Positions 1 to 7,152 of a stretch of DNA of 14,610 nucleotides are shown here, one piece after another. This DNA is from JAWOHX01 sp046484975 (GTDB taxonomy: Bacteria > Bacillota > Clostridia > DUPQ01). Position numbers and translations under genes: made by a program. Position 1 is the first letter of the stretch; each line of letters begins with the position of its first letter. The notes beneath the pieces were generated by a model that saw only the letters and a list, made by a program, of their open reading frames with translations, was not told the origin of the DNA and searched no databases. Location: the NCBI GenBank assembly GCA_046484975.1, contig JAWOHX010000162.1, positions 1 to 14,610 on the forward strand. The letters are read 5' to 3'.

Positions 1-1152
1 TGTGTGGCCGGGACTTCTGTCGGAGCCATCAATGGCGCTGCCATCGCCCAGGGGGATTATGACAAGGCATGCGTCATGTGGGAAAAAATCGATTTCTCAA
101 ATGTCATCAACTTAAAAAATGAATCGGAGAAACATGAGGAAAGCAGCAAGTATCAGGATGTTCTGGAATACATTCGCAACATTGCGGAGAGAAAAGGACT
201 TGACATCACTCCACTGAAGACCTTGATGAAAAAGGAACTCAACGAGAAAACGATCAGGGAAAGCACCGTCGATTTCGCACTGGTGACGGTTTCCCTGACG
301 GACATGAAGCCTGTTACCCTTTTCAAGAAGGACATCCCGGAAGGCCAGCTGGCGGATTATGTGCTGGCAAGCGCCAGTTTCCCCGCCTTTGAAAGGGAGC
401 ACATCGACGGCAAGACATACATCGACGGCGGCCTGTACGACAACATGCCCGTCAACGCCCTGGCGGATGCCGGATACAAGGAGATCATCGCCGTGGAACT
501 CTCACCCATAGGCATCTACCGGAAGCTGAAACACCAGGATGTTTCCCTGTTGACCATTAAGAGCAGTGAATCCCTGGGGGGTGTGCTGGAATTTTCCCCT
601 GAGAAGGCGCAAAGGAACATACAGATGGGATACCTTGACACAAAGAAAGCCTTCGGGAAATACCTGGGGAGGAACTACTACATCAGGAAAGGTGTCATTT
701 CACGCCTTACCAGGCCTCTGACGCAAAAGGAAATTTCCTTGCTCCTGGAAGGAGAGGGCCCGGAGGCATTGTCCGACACTCTCGTCAGGCACCGGATCCT
801 CAGGACACTGAGGCATTATACAGGGAAAAAACTAGGATTGCGCAATTCCCTGATCGCCGCTTGCGAGATCTCGGCGGAAATCCTGGAAGTGGACCGCTTG
901 CAGGAATACACACCCGATGGCCTGGCCCGGGCGGTGCTGGAAAAATACAATGAAATCAAAGGCGACGACGGGGATGACAGATCCATCCGGGAGCATATCA
1001 TGAATATCATGGTTGACGGGGAAGAACGCCCCGGCAGGCTGATGCTGGCGGGATTCCCCAAACACTATATCTGCAACCAGTTCATTTACCTGATGCAGAA
1101 GAGAGACAGCAGGCAGAAAAAAGAGAACCGGAAGGATGGAGGAAAACAATGA
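1..1152 (+). CDS. Patatin-like phospholipase, 5' end cut by the window edge
   Basis: A serine acyl hydrolase of the patatin family (RssA/YchK-like), expected to cleave acyl esters of phospholipids with a Ser-Asp dyad. The reading frame is already open at base 1, so the true start and the glycine-rich oxyanion motif lie outside the window. Seen here: the nucleophile elbow GTSVGA, with Ser encoded at 16-18, and the partner motif DGGLYDN, with the catalytic Asp at 424-426 followed by the usual NMPV. About 180 residues follow the catalytic core. They are charged, have no obvious membrane segment, and end in a Lys/Arg-rich tail. No signal peptide can be judged. The stop overlaps the next gene's start by 4 bp (ATGA), so the two are probably translated together. 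The family call is firm; substrate and localisation are unknown. Confidence 0.9.
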   Translation, partial: CVAGTSVGAINGAAIAQGDYDKACVMWEKIDFSNVINLKNESEKHEESSKYQDVLEYIRNIAERKGLDITPLKTLMKKELNEKTIRESTVDFALVTVSLTDMKPVTLFKKDIPEGQLADYVLASASFPAFEREHIDGKTYIDGGLYDNMPVNALADAGYKEIIAVELSPIGIYRKLKHQDVSLLTIKSSESLGGVLEFSPEKAQRNIQMGYLDTKKAFGKYLGRNYYIRKGVISRLTRPLTQKEISLLLEGEGPEALSDTLVRHRILRTLRHYTGKKLGLRNSLIAACEISAEILEVDRLQEYTPDGLARAVLEKYNEIKGDDGDDRSIREHIMNIMVDGEERPGRLMLAGFPKHYICNQFIYLMQKRDSRQKKENRKDGGKQ

Positions 1153-1922
1153 GTGCAATCAAGGGAAAAAAAGGATTTTTGTGCGATATGGACGGAGTGA
1201 TCTACCACGGGAATCAGCTGCTGCCCGGAGCCAAGGAATTTGTGGAATGGCTGCAGGAGAAGGAAAAGGCTTTTTTGTTCATCACCAACAGCAGCGAGCG
1301 TTCCCCGAGGGAACTGAGCCAGAAACTGGCGCGCCTGGGCCTTCAGGTGGGTGAGGAGCATTTCTATACCAGCGCACTGGCCACGGCCAGCTTCCTGGCG
1401 GGCCAGAGACCGGGAAGCAGCGCCTATGTCATCGGGGAAGCCGGGCTCATCAACGCATTGTATGACGCCGGTCTTTCCATGAACGATGTGAACCCCGATT
1501 ATGTCATCGTAGGCGAGACCCGCAGCTACAGCTTTGAGAAAATCGAGAAAGCGGTGATGCTGATCCAGAAGGGAGCCAAGCTCATAGGCACCAACCCGGA
1601 CAAGACCGGCCCCACCGAAAAAGGCATCATGCCAGCCACCGGGGCGCTGACAGCGCCCATTGAGATCGCCACGGGGAAAAAGGCATATTACGTGGGTAAA
1701 CCCAATCCCCTGATGATGCGCCATGCGGTGAAGACCTTAGGCATCGCCATCGAGGACACCATCATCGTGGGTGACAGGATGGACACGGACATCGTGGCGG
1801 GGACCGAGTCGGAAATCGACACCATCCTGGTCCTCACAGGGGTCACCACCAGGGAAAAGGTCAATGATTTCTCTTATGCCCCCACGTATATCATGGAGAA
1901 CATCGGGGAAATCGTCCGATGA
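1149..1922 (+). CDS. NagD-type HAD-IIA family phosphatase
   Basis: A 257-residue haloacid-dehalogenase hydrolase of subclass IIA (NagD / p-nitrophenylphosphatase / AraL group). These are cytosolic Mg2+-dependent phosphatases acting on small phosphorylated metabolites, with broad or unknown substrates. All four HAD motifs are visible: motif I DMDGV with nucleophile Asp13 and acid/base Asp15; motif II ITNSS around Thr46-Asn47; the Lys of GKPNP at about 184; and motif IV GDRMDTDI with Asp209. The cap-domain signature GTNPD (147-151) supports the IIA assignment. Length is typical. A GGAGG at 1138-1142 sits 6 nt before the ATG, which overlaps the patatin stop, indicating translational coupling. 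It ends at a hairpin shared with the convergent gene. The true substrate cannot be told from sequence; symbols such as nagD or araL would overstate it. Confidence 0.92.
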   Translation: MSAIKGKKGFLCDMDGVIYHGNQLLPGAKEFVEWLQEKEKAFLFITNSSERSPRELSQKLARLGLQVGEEHFYTSALATASFLAGQRPGSSAYVIGEAGLINALYDAGLSMNDVNPDYVIVGETRSYSFEKIEKAVMLIQKGAKLIGTNPDKTGPTEKGIMPATGALTAPIEIATGKKAYYVGKPNPLMMRHAVKTLGIAIEDTIIVGDRMDTDIVAGTESEIDTILVLTGVTTREKVNDFSYAPTYIMENIGEIVR

Positions 1923-1923
1923 A

Positions 1924-1948
1924 AAACGGCCGAAAGGCCGTTTCATTC
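1924..1948. terminator. Hairpin between convergent genes, best as a minus-strand terminator
   Basis: A perfect 8-bp stem AAACGGCC/GGCCGTTT (1924-1931 with 1936-1943) closes a GAAA loop. Read on the - strand it is followed by TTTTTC, a proper U-tract, so it should end the DUF4380-type gene. Read on the + strand the tail is only TTTCATTCTAT, so termination of the HAD operon would be weaker. It begins just after the HAD stop (1920-1922), and its last base, 1943, lies in the minus-strand stop codon (1943-1945). Confidence 0.75.
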
Positions 1949-2842
1949 TATGAGACCCAGTATCCTTTCATCCACATCCTGTTCATTCCGGGGAGGTTCC
2001 ACATCGTCAAACAGTTCCCAGGTTTCCGTATGAACCAGGGTTTCCCCTGGAGCAAGAACCGTCAGCGGGGACAGGGACTCCATCTCCAGCATGAAATCGG
2101 TGGTATAGGTCTCGTAGCTGGAACCTGAGTAATCAGGATACAGGGCTTGTTCCACATGGGTGAACTTTTTCACGAAAAGATGGCCGTGGTTGGCATATGC
2201 CGCCCAGCCCCTGGTATTGGAAATCCCGAATTTGAAGGGGCTCGTGGCCTTTGGATCCTGCCTGAGAAGGATGTATTTTTCCCCAAAGGTCACCCTGGGG
2301 TCGTCGAGGCGGGTATAGGGCCAAAGGGACAGCATCCGGTTGGGTAAAAGCCCGGTGTCCGTCAGGGTCTGGGGTACAATCTCGCACCCTCCCGTGGCCA
2401 TGACGGTGAGAGCCCAGGCTGCAAGCCGGATGTCCCACAGTCCCTTGTTGGTGAGCATGTGGTCCAGGGTGACTTTCGAAGAACCTGGGTCCAGAACGAC
2501 ACGGATGTCTTTTTTCACAAGGGTGGACATTTCAACGGGCTGGGAGATTTCCACCCCGTTCTCAATCTCCCTGACATCCACCGGGTGGTTGTCAGGCCAA
2601 TAGGAACGGGGCATGGCCTCCGGACTGTGCCACAACCGGTGCCCCCCGTAGATCAGCCATTCGCCGGAACCCGTTTTCCCCATCTGGTCCCAGACCTGGC
2701 AGAGTTCGTTCTCTTTTTCCAGGAACCCATAGGAAAGAACCCGGGGTCCCACGTCAGCGGTGACAATGAGGCCCACCTGTCCGTTGGCGAGCAGATGGCA
2801 GTTCTCCCATCCGCAGAAATGAACTTTTTTAATTGTTGTCAT
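1943..2842 (-). CDS. Probable DUF4380 / aldose-epimerase-fold protein
   Basis: A 299-residue protein, beginning MTTIKKVHF, without signal peptide or membrane segments. The pattern resembles DUF4380, proteins expected to have the galactose-mutarotase-like beta-sandwich fold: an N-terminal strand-rich part with a GPRVLSYGF segment, a GGHRLWHSPE motif (about residues 68-77), PDN soon after, and a C-terminal YETYTT...MLEMESL...LAPGET stretch. By analogy it may bind or epimerise a sugar or sugar-like ligand, but I see no proven catalytic set and the activity is unknown. The start at 2842 is preferred because GGGAGG lies 9 nt upstream; a longer in-frame start at 2875 would overlap the -10 box and so probably lies outside the transcript. 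It is transcribed alone, divergently from dapF and convergently with the HAD gene. Confidence 0.75.
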   Translation of the reverse strand: MTTIKKVHFCGWENCHLLANGQVGLIVTADVGPRVLSYGFLEKENELCQVWDQMGKTGSGEWLIYGGHRLWHSPEAMPRSYWPDNHPVDVREIENGVEISQPVEMSTLVKKDIRVVLDPGSSKVTLDHMLTNKGLWDIRLAAWALTVMATGGCEIVPQTLTDTGLLPNRMLSLWPYTRLDDPRVTFGEKYILLRQDPKATSPFKFGISNTRGWAAYANHGHLFVKKFTHVEQALYPDYSGSSYETYTTDFMLEMESLSPLTVLAPGETLVHTETWELFDDVEPPRNEQDVDERILGLIE

Positions 2843-2863
2843 ACATCGGCACCTCCCAAAAAC

Positions 2864-2869
2864 ATTATA
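2864..2869 (-). promoter_or_regulatory. -10 box of the DUF4380-type gene
   Basis: A perfect TATAAT on the - strand, about 22 nt before the start codon, with GGGAGG between. At 16-18 nt upstream there is no good -35 (the best reads TATATT), so the promoter may be weak or activator-dependent. It sits back to back with the dapF promoter within about 60 bp. Confidence 0.55.
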
Positions 2870-2890
2870 CCGCATCCGCCTGTGGGAATA

Positions 2891-2919
2891 TAGACAGCAG
2901 GGGTGTGAAAATATATAAT
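2891..2919 (+). promoter_or_regulatory. Sigma-A-type promoter of dapF
   Basis: The -35 TAGACA (2891-2896, one mismatch to TTGACA), a 17-nt spacer and the -10 TATAAT (2914-2919, perfect) give a near-consensus housekeeping promoter. Transcription should start near 2926, about 20 nt before dapF. It probably drives dapF, dapL and the MalY/PatB gene together. No attenuator or lysine-riboswitch-sized leader fits between it and the start codon. Confidence 0.7.
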
Positions 2920-2946
2920 GGAAAAAGCGAAGGGACGGGGACGGAT

Positions 2947-3777
2947 ATGATGAAATTCACGAAAATGCAGGGAATCGGCAATGACTATATCTACATCAAC
3001 GGGTTCAAGGAAAAGGTGGAGGACCCCTCCGGGACGGCCATATTGCTCAGTGACCGCCATTTCGGCATCGGTGGGGACGGGATTGTCCTGATCCTTCCAT
3101 CGGAAAAGGCGGATTTCCGGATGAGGATGTTCAATGCCGACGGCTCGGAAGCGGAGATGTGCGGGAACGCCATCCGATGCGTGGGAAAATATGTGCGGGA
3201 CAACGGGATGACCGGCAAGGACATGCTGTCCATCGAGACCCTGGCAGGCATCAGAGACCTTCAGATGACCCTGGAAAACGGCCTGGTCACAAAAGTGAGA
3301 GTGGACATGGGCCAACCTGTCCTGGACCCCCGCCGCATTCCCGTCATCACGGAAAAAATGATTTTCCTCAATGAACCTGTATTCACCGAAGACCGGTTCC
3401 TCCATGTCACCTGTGTGTCCATGGGCAACCCCCATGCCGTCTCCTTTGTGAAGGACATTTCTTCTTATGAGGTGGAGAAATACGGTAGGGCCATGGAAAA
3501 CCATGCCCTGTTTCCGAAAAAAACCAATTGCGAGTTCGTGGAGGTGGTCAACCGGACCACCCTGCGGATGAGGGTGTGGGAGAGGGGAAGCGGAGAGACC
3601 CTGGCCTGCGGGACCGGGGCCTGTGCAGCCCTGGTGGCTTCTGTCCTCAACGGGCTCTGCGACAGGACAGCGGTGGTCAGGTTGCTGGGAGGGGACCTGA
3701 CCATCGAATGGGATGAGGCGGACGGACACGTCCATATGACGGGACCTGCAAAAAAAGTGTTTGACGGGGAAATATGA
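2947..3777 (+). CDS. dapF: Diaminopimelate epimerase
   Basis: Converts LL-diaminopimelate to meso-DAP, the immediate precursor of lysine and a peptidoglycan cross-linking residue, using two cysteines and no cofactor. Both catalytic cysteines are present in their family contexts: Cys72 in EMCGNAIRC and Cys221 in SGETLACGTGACA. The N-terminal FTKMQGIGNDY and the GGDGI motif are also typical. At 276 residues the length is normal and the gene is intact. Two adjacent in-frame ATGs (2947 and 2950) are possible. A 38-codon upstream extension is rejected because it runs through the promoter. The ribosome site is poor (GGGGACGG only) compared with its neighbours. It is followed after 16 nt by dapL. 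Confidence 0.97.
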   Translation: MMKFTKMQGIGNDYIYINGFKEKVEDPSGTAILLSDRHFGIGGDGIVLILPSEKADFRMRMFNADGSEAEMCGNAIRCVGKYVRDNGMTGKDMLSIETLAGIRDLQMTLENGLVTKVRVDMGQPVLDPRRIPVITEKMIFLNEPVFTEDRFLHVTCVSMGNPHAVSFVKDISSYEVEKYGRAMENHALFPKKTNCEFVEVVNRTTLRMRVWERGSGETLACGTGACAALVASVLNGLCDRTAVVRLLGGDLTIEWDEADGHVHMTGPAKKVFDGEI

Positions 3778-3793
3778 TGACAGGAGATGAAAA

Positions 3794-5026
3794 ATGGCCA
3801 GGATCAACGAGAACTATCTGAAACTGCCCGGCAATTATCTGTTTGCCGACATTGCGAGAAGGGTGGGGGAATTCCGGAAGAACAATCCCGGAGCGGACAT
3901 CATCAGGCTGGGCATCGGCGATGTGACCAGACCCCTGTGCCCGGAGGTGGTGACCCATATGCATGAGGCCGTTGAGGAGATGTCCCGGGAGGAAACATTC
4001 AAGGGTTACGGCCCAGACCAGGGGTATCCTTTCCTCATCGACGCCATTTTGGAAAATGAATACAAGTCCAGGGGCGTCAGCATTGATGCCTCGGAGATTT
4101 TTATCAGTGACGGGTCAAAGTGCGACACCGGCAATATCCAGGAAATATTCGGAACCGGGAATGTGGTGGCGGTGACCGACCCGGTATATCCGGTATACAT
4201 CGACACCAATGCCATGGCGGGAAGGACCGGGGAATACAGGGACGGAAAATGGTCCGGCATCGTGTATCTTCCATGCAACGGGGAGAACAACTTCACCCCG
4301 ACCCTGCCGGACACAAGGGTGGACCTCATCTACCTGTGTTTCCCCAACAACCCCACGGGAACGGTGATCTCCAGGAAGGAACTGAAAAAATGGGTGGACT
4401 ATGCCAGGCAAAACGGGTCTGTGATTCTCTATGATGCCGCCTATGAAGCGTACATCACCGAGGATAATGTGGCCCACAGTATTTATGAGATCGAAGGAGC
4501 CCGGGAAGTGGCCATTGAATTCCGGAGTTTTTCCAAAAAAGCCGGATTCACCGGAACCCGGTGCGCATTCACCGTGGTTCCCAGGGAACTGAGGGGGCAT
4601 GCCGCCTCCGGCGACGAAGTGTCCCTGCACGGCCTATGGGCCAGGAGGAACAGCACCAAGTTCAACGGGGTATCCTATGTGGTCCAGAAAGCCGCGGCAG
4701 CTGTCTACACCCCGGAAGGAAAGCGGCAGGTTGCAGAGACCATCGCCTACTACATGGAGAATGCCAGGATCATCCGGCAGGGGCTGGAGGACCTTAGGCT
4801 GGCTGTGTACGGGGGTGTCAACGCCCCATATATCTGGCTCAGGACACCGAAGGGAATTTCCTCCTGGGAATTCTTTGACAAGCTTCTCCGGGAAGTCCAT
4901 GTGGTGGGAACCCCCGGAGCGGGTTTCGGTCCCAGCGGGGAAGGCTATTTCCGGCTGACGGCTTTCGGCAGCAGGGAGAATACCCAAAGGGCCGTGGAAC
5001 GGATCAAAAGGAATCTGGAACTGTGA
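3794..5026 (+). CDS. dapL: LL-diaminopimelate aminotransferase
   Basis: A PLP enzyme that converts tetrahydrodipicolinate and glutamate directly to LL-DAP, bypassing the succinylase or acetylase steps (DapD/DapC/DapE type). The 410 residues and the N-terminal ENYLKLPGNYLF ... IIRLGIGDVTRPL pattern are diagnostic of DapL rather than of general aspartate aminotransferases. Visible active-site elements are GYGPDQG (71-77), FPNNPTGT (183-190), YDAAYEAY with the PLP-N1 Asp at 214, and the Schiff-base Lys248 in SFSKKAGFTGTR. AGGAG lies about 8 nt before the ATG. The adjacent dapF encodes the next reaction, which supports the assignment. The stop overlaps the GTG start of the following gene, so that gene is translationally coupled. 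Confidence 0.96.
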   Translation: MARINENYLKLPGNYLFADIARRVGEFRKNNPGADIIRLGIGDVTRPLCPEVVTHMHEAVEEMSREETFKGYGPDQGYPFLIDAILENEYKSRGVSIDASEIFISDGSKCDTGNIQEIFGTGNVVAVTDPVYPVYIDTNAMAGRTGEYRDGKWSGIVYLPCNGENNFTPTLPDTRVDLIYLCFPNNPTGTVISRKELKKWVDYARQNGSVILYDAAYEAYITEDNVAHSIYEIEGAREVAIEFRSFSKKAGFTGTRCAFTVVPRELRGHAASGDEVSLHGLWARRNSTKFNGVSYVVQKAAAAVYTPEGKRQVAETIAYYMENARIIRQGLEDLRLAVYGGVNAPYIWLRTPKGISSWEFFDKLLREVHVVGTPGAGFGPSGEGYFRLTAFGSRENTQRAVERIKRNLEL

Positions 5027-6168
5027 AGTATGATTTCGACATCCCTGTGGACAGGACCCTCACCCAGTCCGTCAAATGGAGTAAGCAGGGGATTCTTCCC
5101 CTTTGGGTGGCTGACATGGATTTCCCCTGTCCGGACCCCCTGGTGGAAGCCTTGTCATCAAGGGCGCAGACACGCATCTTCGGCTACACCCATCTCGGCG
5201 AGGAATACCCCGGTATTCTTCGTGCCTGGAACATGGATCGCTACGGATGGGCTGTCCGGGAGGAGGACATTTTCTATTCCCCCGGCGTCATGGCTTCCAT
5301 CGCCTGCCTTGTCCGGTGCTTGACCGGAGAGGGTGCGGGCATCATCATCCAACCACCGGTCTACCCATATTTCAAGCGGATCATCGAGGCGAATGGACGA
5401 AAGACCGTGGAGAATGCCCTGGTGGCTTCAAAGGGGCAATACCACATGGATTTCGCCGACCTGGAGGAAAAAGCCCGGGAAAAGGGCACGGCCATGATGA
5501 TCTTGTGCAGCCCCCACAATCCGGTGGGAAGGGTGTGGGACCGGGAGGAACTGGTCCGGGTGGCCAATATCTGCAGGGACAACCATGTGATCCTGGTCTC
5601 CGACGAGATTCACGCCGACATCATCCGCAGGGACAGGACATTCATCCCCGTGGACAAGGCCTGTCCATGGGAAGGCATCATCACCTGTACGGCCCCCAGC
5701 AAGACCTTCAACATGCCGGGGCTGATGTTCTCGAATGTGGTGATCCGTGACGCAGGATACAAGGGGGCATGGAAAATGGAAGCCTACGGGAAATCCGGGC
5801 TGAGCATGCCCAATCCCTTCGGCTATTCCGCCGCTGTCGCCGCCTATACCCTATGCGGAGACTGGTTGGAACAGGTCAATGCATACATCGACAGGAACCT
5901 GCTGTTTATGCGGGACAATATCCGCGAAGCAGGATGTCCTGTGACATACAGAATACCCGAAGGCACATATCTGGCATGGATGGATTTCAATGGCTACGGG
6001 TTGGCGGACGAGGAACTGGAAGACCGCATCCATGGAAAGGCCGGTGTCCGATTGAACAAGGGGACGGAGTTCCATGAAGGGGCGACGGGATTTTTCAGGC
6101 TGAACGCAGCCTGTCCCCGCATCATCCTGGAAGAGGCCCTCAGTCGGATTTTCAAGGCTTTGGAATGA
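5023..6168 (+). CDS. MalY/PatB-family PLP aminotransferase / C-S lyase
   Basis: A 381-residue fold-type I PLP enzyme of the MalY/PatB group. Characterised members are mostly cystathionine beta-lyases or cysteine-S-conjugate beta-lyases; some also transaminate. Signature features: the N-terminal WVADMDFPCP (about 28-37), the Tyr of PPVYPYF (about 114), SPHNPVGR (163-170), SDEIHAD with Asp194, and the PLP Lys227 in APSKTFNMPG. The start is GTG within the dapL stop (GTGA overlap), with no strong ribosome site of its own, which implies re-initiation by ribosomes finishing dapL. It ends 1 nt from the stop of the convergent DapA-like gene. A role in methionine/cysteine metabolism is inferred from the family; the link to DAP synthesis is only by position. 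Confidence 0.9.
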   Translation: MKYDFDIPVDRTLTQSVKWSKQGILPLWVADMDFPCPDPLVEALSSRAQTRIFGYTHLGEEYPGILRAWNMDRYGWAVREEDIFYSPGVMASIACLVRCLTGEGAGIIIQPPVYPYFKRIIEANGRKTVENALVASKGQYHMDFADLEEKAREKGTAMMILCSPHNPVGRVWDREELVRVANICRDNHVILVSDEIHADIIRRDRTFIPVDKACPWEGIITCTAPSKTFNMPGLMFSNVVIRDAGYKGAWKMEAYGKSGLSMPNPFGYSAAVAAYTLCGDWLEQVNAYIDRNLLFMRDNIREAGCPVTYRIPEGTYLAWMDFNGYGLADEELEDRIHGKAGVRLNKGTEFHEGATGFFRLNAACPRIILEEALSRIFKALE

Positions 6169-6169
6169 T

Positions 6170-7072
6170 TCAACCAAGGACACTGTCGATATATTCCTTG
6201 ATGATTTGATATTGCAGCTCGGTGAAGGAGACATAAGGCTTTTTCAACCGCAGGGGGAAACCGGGGAGGTTGTGTCTGGTGAAAATCTTGTCATAGGCAC
6301 CGTCAATGAGGGGTTCCCCGGCTGTTTCCTTTATTTTTTCGATGATTGCCTCCATCTTTTCCAGAAAACCTTTTGATTCTGTCATTTCACCGCGGATGCA
6401 GTCCTGGTAGAAAGTCCGCGCCATGCCGATGTCCAGGTTCCCCGCGGAAAGAAGGAGCCCGCAACCGGAGGATGCGGCAATCCTGGAAAAATTCTTTTCC
6501 GTCAGGAAAAAACGAAGGGGAGATGAAACCGTTGACAGGAATGTTGCATCCTCATCCGTGAGCCTCGTATGCTTTACGGCAGCCAGATTCCCGTATGATT
6601 CCCCAAGGCGGGCCAGTTCGCCGGGATCCAGCATCCGTTTCGTCCTGGCCAGGTTGTACAGAAGGAAGCGGCAGTCCGGCCGGGGTTTTATAACAGCGTC
6701 CAGGAAGATGCGGATCTCCCGGTCCGAAAGGCTTCCCCAGGCCGGCAGGGAGACCTGGAAGTCACGGATGCCATAGTCATAGGCAAGGTCGATCTTCTCA
6801 TTGACCCGGTCCACGGACAGCTCGATGACTCCCACCATGGGAAACAGACCCGGCGATTTCATTGCCTGTGCAAAAATCCTGACAATCCTCTGGAACAACC
6901 CGCTTGTGACGGCATAGCCCTCTCCGGCTGTACCGAACAGATAGATATGATGGATGCCGCTGGATACCAGGTGTTCCAGCTGGCTGCGGAACATCCCCTC
7001 CATGAACTCCTCATTTTCGTCCCATGGGATCAGAGCGGTGGCCAGAATCGTCCGTGGATATCTCTCGTTCAT
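6170..7072 (-). CDS. DapA/NAL-superfamily lyase, substrate unknown
   Basis: A 300-residue TIM-barrel class I aldolase of the dihydrodipicolinate synthase / N-acetylneuraminate lyase superfamily, which uses a Lys Schiff base with a 2-oxo acid. The Lys is expected at 167 (NLAAVKHTR) and the catalytic Tyr at 139 (LLYN). Two motifs differ from true DapA: the phosphate-loop-like GTTGE is GTAGE (47-51), and YNxPxRT is shortened to YNLART. I therefore do not call it dapA; it is more likely a sugar-acid or other 2-oxo-acid aldolase or dehydratase. The start at 7072 has GGGAGGTGAGG just upstream; a 39-residue N-terminal extension is rejected because it crosses the -10 box. It is divergent from the amidohydrolase gene and convergent, 1 nt apart, with the MalY/PatB gene. 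Confidence 0.88.
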   Translation of the reverse strand: MNERYPRTILATALIPWDENEEFMEGMFRSQLEHLVSSGIHHIYLFGTAGEGYAVTSGLFQRIVRIFAQAMKSPGLFPMVGVIELSVDRVNEKIDLAYDYGIRDFQVSLPAWGSLSDREIRIFLDAVIKPRPDCRFLLYNLARTKRMLDPGELARLGESYGNLAAVKHTRLTDEDATFLSTVSSPLRFFLTEKNFSRIAASSGCGLLLSAGNLDIGMARTFYQDCIRGEMTESKGFLEKMEAIIEKIKETAGEPLIDGAYDKIFTRHNLPGFPLRLKKPYVSFTELQYQIIKEYIDSVLG

Positions 7073-7090
7073 GCACCTCACCTCCCATCC

Positions 7091-7096
7091 ATTATA
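7091..7096 (-). promoter_or_regulatory. -10 box of the DapA-like gene
   Basis: TATAAT on the - strand, embedded in GATATATAATGG, about 19 nt before the start codon. No convincing -35 is seen 16-18 nt upstream. It is divergent to, and 21 bp from, the -10 of the amidohydrolase gene, so the two promoters share their upstream DNA and could be co-regulated. Confidence 0.5.
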
Positions 7097-7114
7097 TATC
7101 AGGTTTGTATCCTG

Positions 7115-7123
7115 TGGTATAAT
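7115..7123 (+). promoter_or_regulatory. Extended -10 promoter of the amidohydrolase gene
   Basis: TGGTATAAT is a perfect extended -10 (TGnTATAAT). The -35 position (7095-7100, TATATC) is poor, which an extended -10 can compensate. Transcription should begin near 7130, giving a leader of roughly 20 nt before the start at 7153. Confidence 0.6.
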
Positions 7124-7152
7124 GACAGGGAAATCAAAAGGAGATGAAACCC

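Noticed and set aside
1..1152. Patatin-like phospholipase as an effector of a CBASS-type anti-phage system
   Set aside because: No cyclic-nucleotide synthase, ubiquitin-like or other accessory gene lies downstream; the partner is a metabolic HAD phosphatase. Upstream context is outside the window.
1086..1724. A 212-codon open frame on the - strand
   Set aside because: It is antisense to the HAD phosphatase gene with all its motifs, and its composition is that of a shadow frame.
2926..2946. A lysine riboswitch ahead of the dapF-dapL operon
   Set aside because: With the promoter at 2891-2919 the leader is only about 20 nt, far too short for an L-box.
2839..3807. A 322-codon open frame on the - strand
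   Set aside because: It is antisense to dapF, which has both catalytic cysteines and a promoter; the opposite frame shows no recognisable protein.
6158..6179. CTTTGG/CCAAGG stem across the convergent stops as a terminator
   Set aside because: The six-pair stem includes a G-U pair and is followed by no T-run on either strand.
6170..7072. Calling the NAL-superfamily lyase dapA because it is next to dapL
   Set aside because: The GTTGE and YNxPxRT motifs are altered, and the gene is on the opposite strand with a different partner.
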